Source: Mesorhizobium sp. J8
GTDB taxonomy: Bacteria > Pseudomonadota > Alphaproteobacteria > Rhizobiales > Rhizobiaceae
DNA: 64,000 bases
Direction: 5' to 3'
NCBI RefSeq assembly: GCF_016591715.1
Contig: NZ_AP024109.1
Location: 5,580,001 to 5,644,000 of the forward strand
Shown piece by piece: positions 44,126 to 53,045 of this stretch. Within the stretch, counting starts at the first letter, position 1, and each line of letters starts with the position of its first letter. The position numbers were made by a program, and so were the translations under genes. The notes under the pieces are model-generated. The model was not told where the DNA came from. It made no database searches and worked only from the letters and a program-made list of their open reading frames with translations.

Positions 44126-45232
44126 TTACTTGACGTTGGCGCCGACGACCGAGTCCCAGCCCTTTGTGATCTCTTCCTTGGCAGCGCCCTGCTCGTCGAG
44201 CGACGGGAACACGGCCTTGGCATAGGCGTCTGCTGGCGGCAGCTTGTCGAGCAGTTCCTGCGGAACCTTGCCGTTCTTGGCGAGGTCGTTGAAGCGGATC
44301 GGGTGGCAATAACCCTTCAGCCAGCCGATCTGGCCTTCGTCGGAATAGAGGTATTCCATCCACAGCTTGGCGGCGTTCGGGTGCGGCGCGTAGGCGCTGA
44401 TCGCCTGCACGTACACCCCGGCGACGACACCGGTCTTCGGGATGACGATGTCGGTCGGCGGGTTGCCGTTCAGCGTGTCGCGGCCCGACAGGTTGTTGTA
44501 ATCCCAGTTGATCAGGATCGGGGTCTGGCCTTGGGCCAGCGTCGCCGGCTTGCCGATGACCGGAACGAAGTTACCGGCGGCGTTGAGCTTCTTGAAGAAG
44601 TCGAGGCCGGCCTCGCCGGCGGCCTTGCCAGCGGCGGCACCGGTCGAAAGGCCAGCAGCATGCACGGCCTGGATCGCCTGGTTCGACGCACGCGGATCGC
44701 CGGCGAGGGCTACCGAGTTGGCATATTCAGGCTTCAGCAGATCGGCCCAGTCCGTAGGAACGTTCTTGACCAGATCCTTGTTCACCATGAACGACAGCAC
44801 GCCGTAATAGTCGCCATACCAGGCGCCGTCGGCATCCTTGGCGCTGTCCGGGATGGAATCCCAGGTCGAGACCTTGTAAGGCTGGATCAGCCCGTCTTTC
44901 TTGGCCGAGGGGCCGAAAGCCAGGCCAACGTCGATGACGTCGGGCGCCTGCGGGCCCTTGTTGTCCTTGTTGGCCTTGATCGCCTCGACCTCGTCGCCCG
45001 AACCGGCGTCCGGATTGAGCTCGTTGATGGTGATTCCAGGATACTTAGCCTTGAAAGCGTCGATCACTGCCCCGTAGCCACACCAGTCATGCGGAAGCGC
45101 GATGGTGGTGAGCTGGCCTTCAGCCTTCGCGGCCTTGACGAGATCGTCCAGCGAATCCGCGGACGAAATCATCGTCGACGCAAAAAGCGCCGCGGCCGAG
45201 AGGGAAAGCACTTTCCCCGTGAACTTGAACAT
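44126..45232 (-). CDS. ABC transporter substrate-binding protein, PotD/Fbp-like
   Basis: A 368-residue periplasmic protein of the SBP_bac_6/8 type. The signal peptide (MFKFTGKVLSLSAAALFAS core) ends near SSADSL. The body shows the spermidine/putrescine- and iron-type fold (LPHDWCGYGAVIDAFKAKYPG; DVIDVGLAFG). The ATG has GGAG upstream within GGAGAGAACAC; codons beyond 45232 are not a signal peptide. It is the first gene of the four-gene importer. Confidence 0.9.
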   Translation of the reverse strand: MFKFTGKVLSLSAAALFASTMISSADSLDDLVKAAKAEGQLTTIALPHDWCGYGAVIDAFKAKYPGITINELNPDAGSGDEVEAIKANKDNKGPQAPDVIDVGLAFGPSAKKDGLIQPYKVSTWDSIPDSAKDADGAWYGDYYGVLSFMVNKDLVKNVPTDWADLLKPEYANSVALAGDPRASNQAIQAVHAAGLSTGAAAGKAAGEAGLDFFKKLNAAGNFVPVIGKPATLAQGQTPILINWDYNNLSGRDTLNGNPPTDIVIPKTGVVAGVYVQAISAYAPHPNAAKLWMEYLYSDEGQIGWLKGYCHPIRFNDLAKNGKVPQELLDKLPPADAYAKAVFPSLDEQGAAKEEITKGWDSVVGANVK

Positions 45233-45477
45233 GTGTTCTCTCCGTTGAACTGGCGCGTTTAAGCGCCTGCGATGCGGGTATCGTTTTCGTGTGACAGCCA
45301 GATGAAGGCTTTTTGAAACCGGAGCCCCGCGGCACAAAAAGTTAACTCTTTTTAACGGACTGTAGCAATTAGCCCGCGCTTAATTTTCCGGCTAATGGTT
45401 AGCCGCCTTGATTTTTGCCCCTTCTCCCTTTCCTCGAATGTTCCCTTATTCAACCTTTTGGCATTGACTGCCCGCTC

Positions 45478-46650
45478 TCAAACGGAGCCGGCAATTGCAT
45501 TTTCGAGCAGCGTCAGCGCTGCTTTCTTGGTGAGCTTCACGGGGTTGCCTCCAGCCGTCGGATCGACCACCGCCATGTCGGCGATCAGACCTTTTCGCTT
45601 CTTGTCCATGTCGAGCCCCTTGATCAGGCCGGGCAGCGCGTGCGGCACCTTGAGCTCCTTGCGCAGCTTGATGATGGCCTTGGCGAAACCATCGAAGCCG
45701 CCCTTGATGCCGCAATAGGCGGCGAGACGGGCAATGCGGTCCTCGATCGCCTCGCGATTGAAGGCGAGCACATAGGGCATGAAGACGGCATTGGTCATGC
45801 CGTGGTGAGTGTCGTAGAGCGCGCCGATCGGATGCGACAGCGAATGGATGGCCCCAAGCCCCTTCTGGAAAGCGGCAGCGCCCATGGCTGCGGCGCTCAT
45901 CATATGGGCGCGGGCGACCAGGTCCTTGCCGTTGGCGAAGGCCTTGGGCAGGTTCTCGAACACCAGCCTTATGCCTTCCACCGCGATGCCGTCGGCCATC
46001 GGATGGTAGCCCGGTGCACAATAGGCCTCCAGGCAATGCGCCAGCGCGTCCATGCCGGTGCCGGCGGTGATGAAGGCCGGCATGCCGACCGACAGCTCCG
46101 GATCGGCAATGACGATCGCCGGCAGAAGCTTCGGATGGAAGATGACCTTCTTGGTGTGGGTCTCCTCATTGGTGATGACGCCGGCGCGGCCGACTTCCGA
46201 GCCGGTGCCCGCCGTCGTCGGCACGGCGATGATCGGCGCGATCGCATCGGAATTGGCCCTTGTCCACCAGTCGCCGATATCCTCGAAATCCCATACCGGA
46301 CGTGTCTGCCCGGCCTGGAAGGCGATCAGCTTGCCGAGGTCGAGCGCCGAGCCGCCGCCGAAGGCGATGACGCCGTCATGCTTGCCCTTCTTGAACACGG
46401 CGATGCCGGCGGTGAGGTTGGACTCGACCGGGTTCGGCTTTACCTCCGAAAACACGCCATAGGGAACCTTGGCGTCGTCGAGGATCTTCAGCGTGGAAGC
46501 GACCACCGGCAATTTTGCCAGGCCGGGATCGGTCACGAAGAGCGGGCGCTTGATGCCGGCGGCAGCCAGCGCATCCGGCAATTCCTTGATGCGGCCGGCG
46601 CCGAAACGGACGGTGGTGGGGTAGTTCCATTTGGAGATGAGCTTGGACAT
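45478..46650 (-). CDS. iron-containing alcohol dehydrogenase
   Basis: A 390-residue group-III alcohol dehydrogenase. NAD-binding GGGSALDLGK, the TTAGTGSEV motif, and the iron ligands in AGTGMDALAHCLEAY, YHPMADG and DTHHGMTN. It oxidises an alcohol to an aldehyde or the reverse. It lies 17 bp downstream of an aldehyde dehydrogenase gene on the same strand, so together they would take an alcohol or amino-alcohol to a carboxylate. The start was placed at MSKLIS. Confidence 0.93.
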   Translation of the reverse strand: MSKLISKWNYPTTVRFGAGRIKELPDALAAAGIKRPLFVTDPGLAKLPVVASTLKILDDAKVPYGVFSEVKPNPVESNLTAGIAVFKKGKHDGVIAFGGGSALDLGKLIAFQAGQTRPVWDFEDIGDWWTRANSDAIAPIIAVPTTAGTGSEVGRAGVITNEETHTKKVIFHPKLLPAIVIADPELSVGMPAFITAGTGMDALAHCLEAYCAPGYHPMADGIAVEGIRLVFENLPKAFANGKDLVARAHMMSAAAMGAAAFQKGLGAIHSLSHPIGALYDTHHGMTNAVFMPYVLAFNREAIEDRIARLAAYCGIKGGFDGFAKAIIKLRKELKVPHALPGLIKGLDMDKKRKGLIADMAVVDPTAGGNPVKLTKKAALTLLENAIAGSV

Positions 46651-46667
46651 TTTTGTCTTTCGAAAGG

Positions 46668-48053
46668 TCAGATCGTTTCGCGCAGGTGATAGGATTTTGG
46701 CCGGGTCAGATTGTCGTAGCCGATGGCCGAGAGCGCCGCGCCCTTGCCGGTGTCCTTGACGCCGGTCCACACCAGCGCCGGGTCGAGATAGTCGCAGCGG
46801 TTCATGAACACGGTGCCGGTCTCGACGCGGTCGCCTATGGCGATCGCGCGCTCCGTGTCGCGCGTCCAGATCGAGGCCGTCAGCCCATAGGGACTGTCGT
46901 TCATCAGCGCGACCGCCTCCTCGTCGTCGCGCACCTTCATGATGCCGACGATCGGGCCGAAGCTTTCCTCGCGCATCACGCTCATCTGGTGATCGACCTC
47001 GGTCAGCACTTCCGGCGCCAGATAGGGCGAGCCCGGCTTGTCGTTCTCGACCTTCATGTTGATATGCGCGGTCGCGCCCTTGCGCAGCGCCTCGGCCTTC
47101 TGCTCGCGGATCAGGTCGGCGAAGCGCGCCTGCGCCATCGGGCCCAGGGTCGTCGCCTGCTCCAGCGGATTACCGACGACATAGTTCTTCGTCTCTGCGA
47201 TGAAGCCTTCGACGAACTCGTCATAGACCTTCTCATGCACATAGACGCGCTCGATGCCGCAGCAGCACTGGCCGGAATTGTAGAAGGCGCCGTCGACAAG
47301 ATTGGCGACCGCGTGGTCCAGCTTGGCGTCGGGCAGCACATAGGCGGGATCCTTGCCGCCAAGCTCGAGGCCGAGCGTCATGAAGGTGCCGGCCGCGGCC
47401 TTCTCGATGGCGCGGCCGCCGCCGACCGAGCCGGTGAAGTTGACATGGTCGATCTTGCCGGAGCCGAGCAGCTTCTCCGTCTGGGCGTGGTTCATGACCA
47501 GGTTCTGGAACAGACCCTTGGGCAGGCCGGCCTTGTCGAAGGCCTGCTGGAAGCGCTCGCCGACCAGCAGCGTCTGCGCGGCATGTTTGAGGATGACGGC
47601 GCTGCCCGCCATCAGCGCCGGCACGATGGTGTTGACCGCCGTGAGATAGGGATAGTTCCACGGCGCGATCACCAGCACGACGCCGAGCGGCACTTTCTTC
47701 ACATAGCGGCGGAAGCCGTCCTTCGGATTGGAGGCCATGACCGGCTTCAATGCCTGCTCGGCGATCTCCACCATGTAGGTGGTGCGTTCCTTGACGCCGC
47801 CGAACTCGCCGCCATAGCGCACCGGCCGCCCCATCTGCCAGGCGATCTCGGGCACGATCTCGTCGCTCATGGCGACCAGCGCCTCCAGCATCGCCAACAT
47901 GTATTTGCCGCGCTCGACGACCGGCGTCTCTGCCCACTTCTCCTGCGCCGCCCTGGCCCGCTCGACCGCGGCGTTGATCGCCTGGTCGCTGGCGACGGGC
48001 CGTTCGGCATAGATCGAGCCGTCGATGGGGGATTTCAGTTTCACGGTTTCCAA
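46668..48053 (-). CDS. aldehyde dehydrogenase
   Basis: A 461-residue ALDH. Landmarks are APWNYPYLTAVN, the base Glu in GLELGGKDPAY and the nucleophile Cys in NSGQCCCGIERVYV, then EESFGPIVG. It is shorter than typical 490-residue enzymes at the N-terminus but keeps all catalytic residues. It is 15 bp downstream of the toxin gene and upstream of the Fe-alcohol dehydrogenase gene. Confidence 0.92.
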   Translation of the reverse strand: METVKLKSPIDGSIYAERPVASDQAINAAVERARAAQEKWAETPVVERGKYMLAMLEALVAMSDEIVPEIAWQMGRPVRYGGEFGGVKERTTYMVEIAEQALKPVMASNPKDGFRRYVKKVPLGVVLVIAPWNYPYLTAVNTIVPALMAGSAVILKHAAQTLLVGERFQQAFDKAGLPKGLFQNLVMNHAQTEKLLGSGKIDHVNFTGSVGGGRAIEKAAAGTFMTLGLELGGKDPAYVLPDAKLDHAVANLVDGAFYNSGQCCCGIERVYVHEKVYDEFVEGFIAETKNYVVGNPLEQATTLGPMAQARFADLIREQKAEALRKGATAHINMKVENDKPGSPYLAPEVLTEVDHQMSVMREESFGPIVGIMKVRDDEEAVALMNDSPYGLTASIWTRDTERAIAIGDRVETGTVFMNRCDYLDPALVWTGVKDTGKGAALSAIGYDNLTRPKSYHLRETI

Positions 48054-48068
48054 GAAGACGTCTCCAAA

Positions 48069-48488
48069 TCAACAAGGTACTGTTTTGACGAAGCCGGCGG
48101 CGCCATAGGCAAGGATGGCGCGATCACGGGTGATGATTTCCAGGTTCCTCGAACGCGCCGTCGCTATGATAATCCGGTCCGTCGGATCGTTGTGAACGGC
48201 GCCAGGCAGGAACGAGGACTCCACCAGAAGCTCGCTGTCGATCCCCTCCACACTCGCTGCGCCGGCTTTCACGAACCCTTCGAACCAGGCGAGCGGCGAC
48301 TTGATGAACGGAAGCCGGCCCTTGGAGACGAGCATTCCGATTTCCCAAGCCGACATGACCGAAACGGCGATGATGCCACCGTTCTTTCGCGTACTGGCCA
48401 CCTTATCGACCGCCGCTCTTGCGATCGGCTGTTCGGTCGAGAGCCACAGCATGAAGCACGTGTCCAGCAATATCCCGTCAGTCGTCAT
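48069..48488 (-). CDS. PIN-domain VapC-like toxin
   Basis: A 139-residue PIN-domain ribonuclease. The acidic residues are visible: Asp in ILLDTCFML, Glu in SAWEIGML and Asp in NDPTDRIIIATA, the last a PIN signature. Toxins of this type cut RNA when their antitoxin is lost. The ATG lies inside the antitoxin gene (11-bp overlap), the normal arrangement for a toxin-antitoxin pair. Confidence 0.88.
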   Translation of the reverse strand: MTTDGILLDTCFMLWLSTEQPIARAAVDKVASTRKNGGIIAVSVMSAWEIGMLVSKGRLPFIKSPLAWFEGFVKAGAASVEGIDSELLVESSFLPGAVHNDPTDRIIIATARSRNLEIITRDRAILAYGAAGFVKTVPC

Positions 48489-48978
48489 ACACTTTGCCCC
48501 AGTCCGGGTCCGCGGGGGCGGTGTAGTCGACGTCCGGAAGAAGCGTGAGCGTTCCGGCCATGCATCCAAACAGCGGATCGGCGCCCCGAGGCGGCACGAT
48601 ATACTCCTCACTCTTGCCGCTCATATTCGGAGCATTCTTGAAATCCACCTTGTCCTCCATGAAGCCTGCCCGGCGCCCCGAACTCCCCTCTCCGGCCCGC
48701 TCGCCGGCAGACTTGGAAGAGGCTTGAGCACTTCCTTGCGGAGCACGTCGAAAGACCAGACTCTCGCCGGCGATATTGACCGACTCTGTCTGGAACCCCG
48801 CAGCCAGCCACTCCTTTGTCATCGGATTGTTGCTGGGATTGTTGCTCCACCAAGCCGGATACCGCTTGGACGCCGGCAGCTTTTCCCCAAGCAGCTTCTC
48901 GATATCGCCGAACGACATGGGAACCCGCTCGCCGGTTTGAGCCATCAGGTACGAACGCAAAGGCGAATACTTCCCCAT
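48478..48978 (-). CDS. antitoxin: DUF7662 domain with VapB-like toxin-binding tail
   Basis: A 166-residue protein. The first 75 residues (GKYSPLRSYL; FGDIEKLLGEKLPAS; AWWSNN; EWLAAGF) match the DUF7662 type, which may bind DNA. A disordered Gln/Ser/Gly-rich linker follows. The last 30 residues (PLFGCMAGTLTLLPDVDYTAP) look like the toxin-masking tail found on antitoxins of PIN toxins. The ATG at 48978 has AGGAG 7 nt upstream; a GTG two codons earlier is less likely. It precedes and overlaps the toxin gene. Confidence 0.75.
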   Translation of the reverse strand: MGKYSPLRSYLMAQTGERVPMSFGDIEKLLGEKLPASKRYPAWWSNNPSNNPMTKEWLAAGFQTESVNIAGESLVFRRAPQGSAQASSKSAGERAGEGSSGRRAGFMEDKVDFKNAPNMSGKSEEYIVPPRGADPLFGCMAGTLTLLPDVDYTAPADPDWGKVYDD

Positions 48979-49007
48979 TTTCACGCTCCTGAACTTAACG
49001 AGCCAAC

Positions 49008-49049
49008 TACAGCTTTAATTAGGTTCAGTCAACGCTGATTACAGCTTTA
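49008..49049. promoter_or_regulatory. paired TACAGCTTTA repeats upstream of the antitoxin gene
   Basis: Two identical 10-bp copies, TACAGCTTTA at 49008-49017 and 49040-49049, are spaced 32 bp (about three helical turns) and flank a TTGACT -35-like box on the minus strand. Their place, 30 to 70 bp before the antitoxin start, suits an autoregulatory operator. Confidence 0.5.
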
Positions 49050-50417
49050 GTAGCGCTCGAAGCCTCGGTGCAGTTCCCAATCCGTTATGCGGCGATCGTA
49101 TTCGAACTGCTCCCAGCGGGCGGTGTGCACATAGTGCTCGATCACGTCGTCGCCGAAGGCCTGCTTCAGCATCTTCGACTTGGCCAGCGTCTCGGTCGCA
49201 TCGCGCAAGGTCTTCGGGATCTCGGGCAGGCGCGAGGCCTGGTAGGCGTCGCCGACGAAGGGCTTCTGCAGCTCCAGCTTCTCGTCGATGCCGGCGAGGC
49301 CGGACGCGATGAGCGCGGCGAAGGCGAGATAGGGATTGAGGTCGGCCCCGCCGATGCGGCACTCCATCCGGATGCCCTTGGTGCCTTCGCCGCAGAGCCG
49401 GAAGCCGGCGGTGCGGTTGTCCTCGCTCCACATGATCTTGGTCGGCGCGAAGGTGCCAGCCTGGAAGCGCTTGTAGGAATTGATGTAGGGCGCCAGGAAC
49501 CAGGTGAACTCCTTGGCGTATTTGAGCTGGCCGGCCGCCCATTGCTGACCGAGGGCGGACAGCGTCCAATCGGCCTTCTCGTCGAAGAACAGCGGCGTCT
49601 TGCCGTCGGCGCTCCACAGCGAATTGTGGATGTGGCTGGAATTACCGGCGAGGCTATAATTGTATTTGGCCATGAAGGAGATGGCCTTGCCCTCGGAGTC
49701 GGCGATCTCCTTGGCGCCGTTCTTCAGGATGACGTGGCGGTCGGCCATGTCGAGCGCCTCGGCGTAGCGCACATTGATCTCTTCCTGGCCTGGACCCCAC
49801 TCGCCCTTGGAGTTCTCGATCGGGATGCCGGCGGCCTCCATCTCGTTGCGAAGCCGGCGCATGACGCCTTCTTCCTTGCTGGTGATGCCGATCTGGTAAT
49901 CGCCGATATAGGGCGAAGCGCTGTCCAGCCCCTGCCAGTGCTTCTTGCGGGCGGACTCGTAGGTCTCGCTGAACAGATAGAATTCGAGCTCGGAGGCGAA
50001 ATAGCCGATATAGCCGCGCTCCTGCAGGCGCTTGACCTGCTTCTTCAGGATCGCGCGAGGTGAGTGGGCCAGATCCTCATGCGTGTGATGATCGAGCACG
50101 TCGCAGATGACCAGCGCCGTCTTCTCCAGCCACGGAATGCGCCGCAGCGTCGACAGGTCCGGCTTCATGACGAAGTCGCCATAGCCTTTGGACCAGCTCG
50201 CCGCCTTGTACCCCGGCACCGGCTCCATATCGATGTCGCAGGCGAGCAGATAGTTGCAGCCATGCGTCTCGCCATGCGCTGAGTCGACGAAATACTGGGC
50301 CAGGAAGCGCTTTCCCGCGAGCCGGCCCTGCATGTCGATGATGCAGGCCAGCACCGTGTCGATCTCGCCGTTCGAGACCGCTTTCTTCAACTGATCGAAC
50401 GAGAAATTCCCGGCCAT
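49047..50417 (-). CDS. glutamine-synthetase family protein, PuuA-like gamma-glutamyl-amine ligase
   Basis: A 456-residue GS-fold enzyme. The metal and ATP residues appear in FASELEFYLF, GPGQEEINVRYAEALD, GNSSHIHNSLW and FRLCGEGTKGIRMECRIGGAD. Sequence type and lack of a neighbouring glnB favour gamma-glutamylation of an amine (PuuA, GlnA3-like) over ammonia assimilation. The ATG at 50417 (MAGNFSF) has GGAG 10 nt upstream; an ATG at 50465 would add 16 residues. It follows the APC permease gene by 86 bp on the same strand. Confidence 0.85.
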   Translation of the reverse strand: MAGNFSFDQLKKAVSNGEIDTVLACIIDMQGRLAGKRFLAQYFVDSAHGETHGCNYLLACDIDMEPVPGYKAASWSKGYGDFVMKPDLSTLRRIPWLEKTALVICDVLDHHTHEDLAHSPRAILKKQVKRLQERGYIGYFASELEFYLFSETYESARKKHWQGLDSASPYIGDYQIGITSKEEGVMRRLRNEMEAAGIPIENSKGEWGPGQEEINVRYAEALDMADRHVILKNGAKEIADSEGKAISFMAKYNYSLAGNSSHIHNSLWSADGKTPLFFDEKADWTLSALGQQWAAGQLKYAKEFTWFLAPYINSYKRFQAGTFAPTKIMWSEDNRTAGFRLCGEGTKGIRMECRIGGADLNPYLAFAALIASGLAGIDEKLELQKPFVGDAYQASRLPEIPKTLRDATETLAKSKMLKQAFGDDVIEHYVHTARWEQFEYDRRITDWELHRGFERY

Positions 50418-50503
50418 TCCTTTGGCGCTCCAGTGCTTGTCGATTTGAGGGAGAAACGAGGCCATGGCCGGCACTGCGCCGGCCATGGCCGTGAAGCGAA
50501 GTC

Positions 50504-52060
50504 TCAGTGGCCGGTCTCGCCGACCGCCTGTTCGGCCGCCTTGATCGCCGCCTGGCGAGCAGCGATGATGTCGCCGAGCGGCGGACCCTGGAAGCGGTTG
50601 CGCTCGAAGGCGAACCAGACGATCGCCGTCAGGAGGAAGAAACCGACGGTGATGTAGAGAGCCCAGTCGTTCGGCGGCTGGATGCCGATGACGAAGATCA
50701 GGATCATCGACACGATCGACAGGAAGGCGAACAGCATGAAGATGCCGCGCCCCATGTTCCACGGCCCCATCTTGTCCCACTTCGGCGTTCCCCAGGCCAT
50801 CATGCCGAGCACGATCGGCACGGTGAAAGAGAGGAACAGGAAGATGACGGTGCAGGACACCACGATCGTATAGGCCGAGGTGCCGGCGACCGAGACCACC
50901 GACGAACCCCACACGAACAGCACCGACAGGATCGAGGCCGTCCAGATCGCCGCCACCGGCGTGCGGTAGGTCGGGCTGACCTTGGCAAGCGCCGCCGAGC
51001 CCGGCAGCCCGCCGTCGCGCGAGAACGCGAAGATCATGCGCGAGGCGGAGGTGACCGTCGCTAGGCCGCACAGGAGCTGCGCCAGGAACACGACCAGGTA
51101 GACGAACTCCTTGAGGCCGGACGGGACGCGCTGGTCGAAGGCCCAGAAGAACACGTTCCAGCCCTGCTTGGCCGCATCGTCCATGTTCGGGATCATCAGC
51201 ACGAAGGCGGCAAGGAACAGGTAGCCGAACAGCGCCGACCAGATGACCGACATCACCATCGCGCGCGGCACGGAAGACGCCGCCTTGATGGTTTCCTCCG
51301 AGGTGTGCGCGGAGGCGTCATAGCCGGTGATGGTGTAGATCGGCAGCAGCAGGCCCAGCGCGAAGACCCAGGCGTTCGACACTTGCGGCCACACGCCGCC
51401 GCCGGCGTCACCGGAGTAGTTATGGAAGGTGAAGAGGCGGCTGAAGTCCCAGGTTTGGGCAAACAGCAGGCAGACCACCGCGATCAGGATCGAGCCGAAG
51501 AAGATCAGATAGCCGGAGAAATCGGTCAGCTTCGCCGTCAGCTTGATGCCGAGATGGTTGATCAGCGCCTGGGCGCCGGTGATGATGACCAGGAAGATCA
51601 TCTGGTTGGTCAGCGTGCCCTCGATGCCGAGCGCCGGACCGAAGGCGCCGACGAAGAAGGTCCAGGTGCCGACATTGATGGCGCCGAGCACGGTGATCAG
51701 GCCGAGCAGGTTGAGCCAGGCCGTCACCCAGCCGGTGCCGCGATTGCCGAGGATCGAGCCCCAGTGGTAGAGGCCGCCGGCCGTCGGATAGGCCGAGCTG
51801 ATCTGCGACATGGCGACCGCGAAGGTGAGCGACACGAAACAACCGACGAGCCAGCCGATACCGATGCCGATGCCGCCGGCGCCCGACGTCGCCTGCGCCA
51901 GCGAGTTGATGCCGCCGGAAAGGATGCAGATGATCGAGAAGGAAACCGCAAAATTCGAAAAGCGGCTGAGGCGCCGCTCCAGTTCCTGGGCATAGCCCAT
52001 GCTGTGAAGGACCTGAATATCCTTCGCCTTATCGACTTCGGTATAGTCGTCTGCTGCCAT
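50504..52060 (-). CDS. APC-family amino acid/amine permease
   Basis: A 518-residue transporter with about twelve helices, beginning with a cytoplasmic segment and RRLSRFSNFAVSFSIICIL, the eukaryote-like APC/GABA-permease type start. ISSAYPTAGGLYHWGS is the helix 3 signature. It probably imports an amino acid, GABA or polyamine, matching the GS-like gene after it. The start follows AAGGGGACTTCCAA. Confidence 0.9.
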   Translation of the reverse strand: MAADDYTEVDKAKDIQVLHSMGYAQELERRLSRFSNFAVSFSIICILSGGINSLAQATSGAGGIGIGIGWLVGCFVSLTFAVAMSQISSAYPTAGGLYHWGSILGNRGTGWVTAWLNLLGLITVLGAINVGTWTFFVGAFGPALGIEGTLTNQMIFLVIITGAQALINHLGIKLTAKLTDFSGYLIFFGSILIAVVCLLFAQTWDFSRLFTFHNYSGDAGGGVWPQVSNAWVFALGLLLPIYTITGYDASAHTSEETIKAASSVPRAMVMSVIWSALFGYLFLAAFVLMIPNMDDAAKQGWNVFFWAFDQRVPSGLKEFVYLVVFLAQLLCGLATVTSASRMIFAFSRDGGLPGSAALAKVSPTYRTPVAAIWTASILSVLFVWGSSVVSVAGTSAYTIVVSCTVIFLFLSFTVPIVLGMMAWGTPKWDKMGPWNMGRGIFMLFAFLSIVSMILIFVIGIQPPNDWALYITVGFFLLTAIVWFAFERNRFQGPPLGDIIAARQAAIKAAEQAVGETGH

Positions 52061-52080
52061 TTGGAAGTCCCCTTAATTTC

Positions 52081-52899
52081 TTAGCTGGCCGATTGTACTG
52101 ACTTTCCCATTGCGCTTTGTCGGGAGCCCTTGGCCTCCTCGGGCTCCAGATTCGAAAATATGCCCGTGAGCAGATCCGCCCATTTCCGCTGCCCGGTCTC
52201 GCCGGCGATTTCGTCGTTGCGGATTTCGATCATTGCGCAGGCAAGGCCGCGCGAACGCGCGTGCCGTTCCAGCGTGAAATAGACACGGTCGGCCGGCGAA
52301 TAGGGTTCGTTGACGCCGACGGTGACGCCGGCAAGCCGCCGCAAAGCCGCGACCAGGGGCTTCGCCAGGCGGCGGTCGTCATCATGGATGATGCCGATAT
52401 GCCATGGCCGGCTCTTACCCTTGTAGACCGGCGTGAAAGAGTGCACCGACACCAGACGCGTCTCCTGGCCGCGCGCCAGCCGTCGCTCGACGGTCTGAGC
52501 GATCGTGTCGTGGAACGGGCGCCAGGCCAGGTCGATGCGCGCGGCGCGCTGCTTGTCGGAAAGACCGGCGTTGCCGGGAATGACCGTCGTCTCGCTGACC
52601 GGCGGCACGAGGTCGGGCGCGTCGAGCGGCCTGTTGCAGTCGATGACGAGCCGCGACACTCGGGTCTCGACCAAGGTGGCGTCGAGCGCCTCAGCCATGC
52701 GGCTGGCGACGGGAAGCGCGCCGGGATCCCAGGCGATGTGGCGGGAAAGGTCTTCGATGGGCAGCCCGAGCGTGCCGAGTTCGGCGGGCAGGAAGTTCGA
52801 GGCGTGGTCGCAGGTGAAGACGAAGGGACTCGAACCGCCAGGGTTGGTCACCCTTACGGTCTCCGACGGTGCAAGGCTGGCGGGCCGTGCTTTCTCCAT
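52081..52899 (-). CDS. N-formylglutamate amidohydrolase family protein
   Basis: A 272-residue FGase-like zinc hydrolase. FTCDHASNFLP holds the first metal residues, VSVHSFTPVYKG the second His, and CAMIEIRNDEIAGE the C-terminal site. It is shorter than the homologue at 17103-17996. It lies 20 bp upstream of the permease gene on the same strand, so a hydrolase releasing glutamate from a gamma-glutamyl or acyl-glutamate intermediate is plausible. Divergent from the RpiR regulator. Confidence 0.87.
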   Translation of the reverse strand: MEKARPASLAPSETVRVTNPGGSSPFVFTCDHASNFLPAELGTLGLPIEDLSRHIAWDPGALPVASRMAEALDATLVETRVSRLVIDCNRPLDAPDLVPPVSETTVIPGNAGLSDKQRAARIDLAWRPFHDTIAQTVERRLARGQETRLVSVHSFTPVYKGKSRPWHIGIIHDDDRRLAKPLVAALRRLAGVTVGVNEPYSPADRVYFTLERHARSRGLACAMIEIRNDEIAGETGQRKWADLLTGIFSNLEPEEAKGSRQSAMGKSVQSAS

Positions 52900-53045
52900 A
52901 CTGCCGTCCCCTCGGGAGCGCTGTATCTTATGTTACGTATTTTGCCTCATTGCGTCCCGGTGAATGATTTCATACAGTTTAAACGGCTTTGTCAAACGCG
53001 AATTCGGGAAAACGGCGGCGGCGGGTCAACAGGCGGGGGAAAACC

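Noticed and set aside
42370..44223. A 617-codon frame that could suggest fused permeases.
   Set aside because: The upstream half is the first permease gene in another frame; the ATGA overlap at 43158-43161 marks two separate permeases.
46653..48548. A 631-codon open frame antisense to the ALDH and toxin genes.
   Set aside because: Same reasoning: high-GC shadow across two clear genes.
49047..50417. Main nitrogen-assimilation glutamine synthetase (glnA).
   Set aside because: No glnB neighbour, beside an amine-type permease, and the sequence type is closer to gamma-glutamyl-amine ligases.
49047..51071. A single long open frame reading through from the APC permease region into the GS-like gene.
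   Set aside because: The part before 50465 is the permease gene read in a wrong frame; both proteins are complete on their own.
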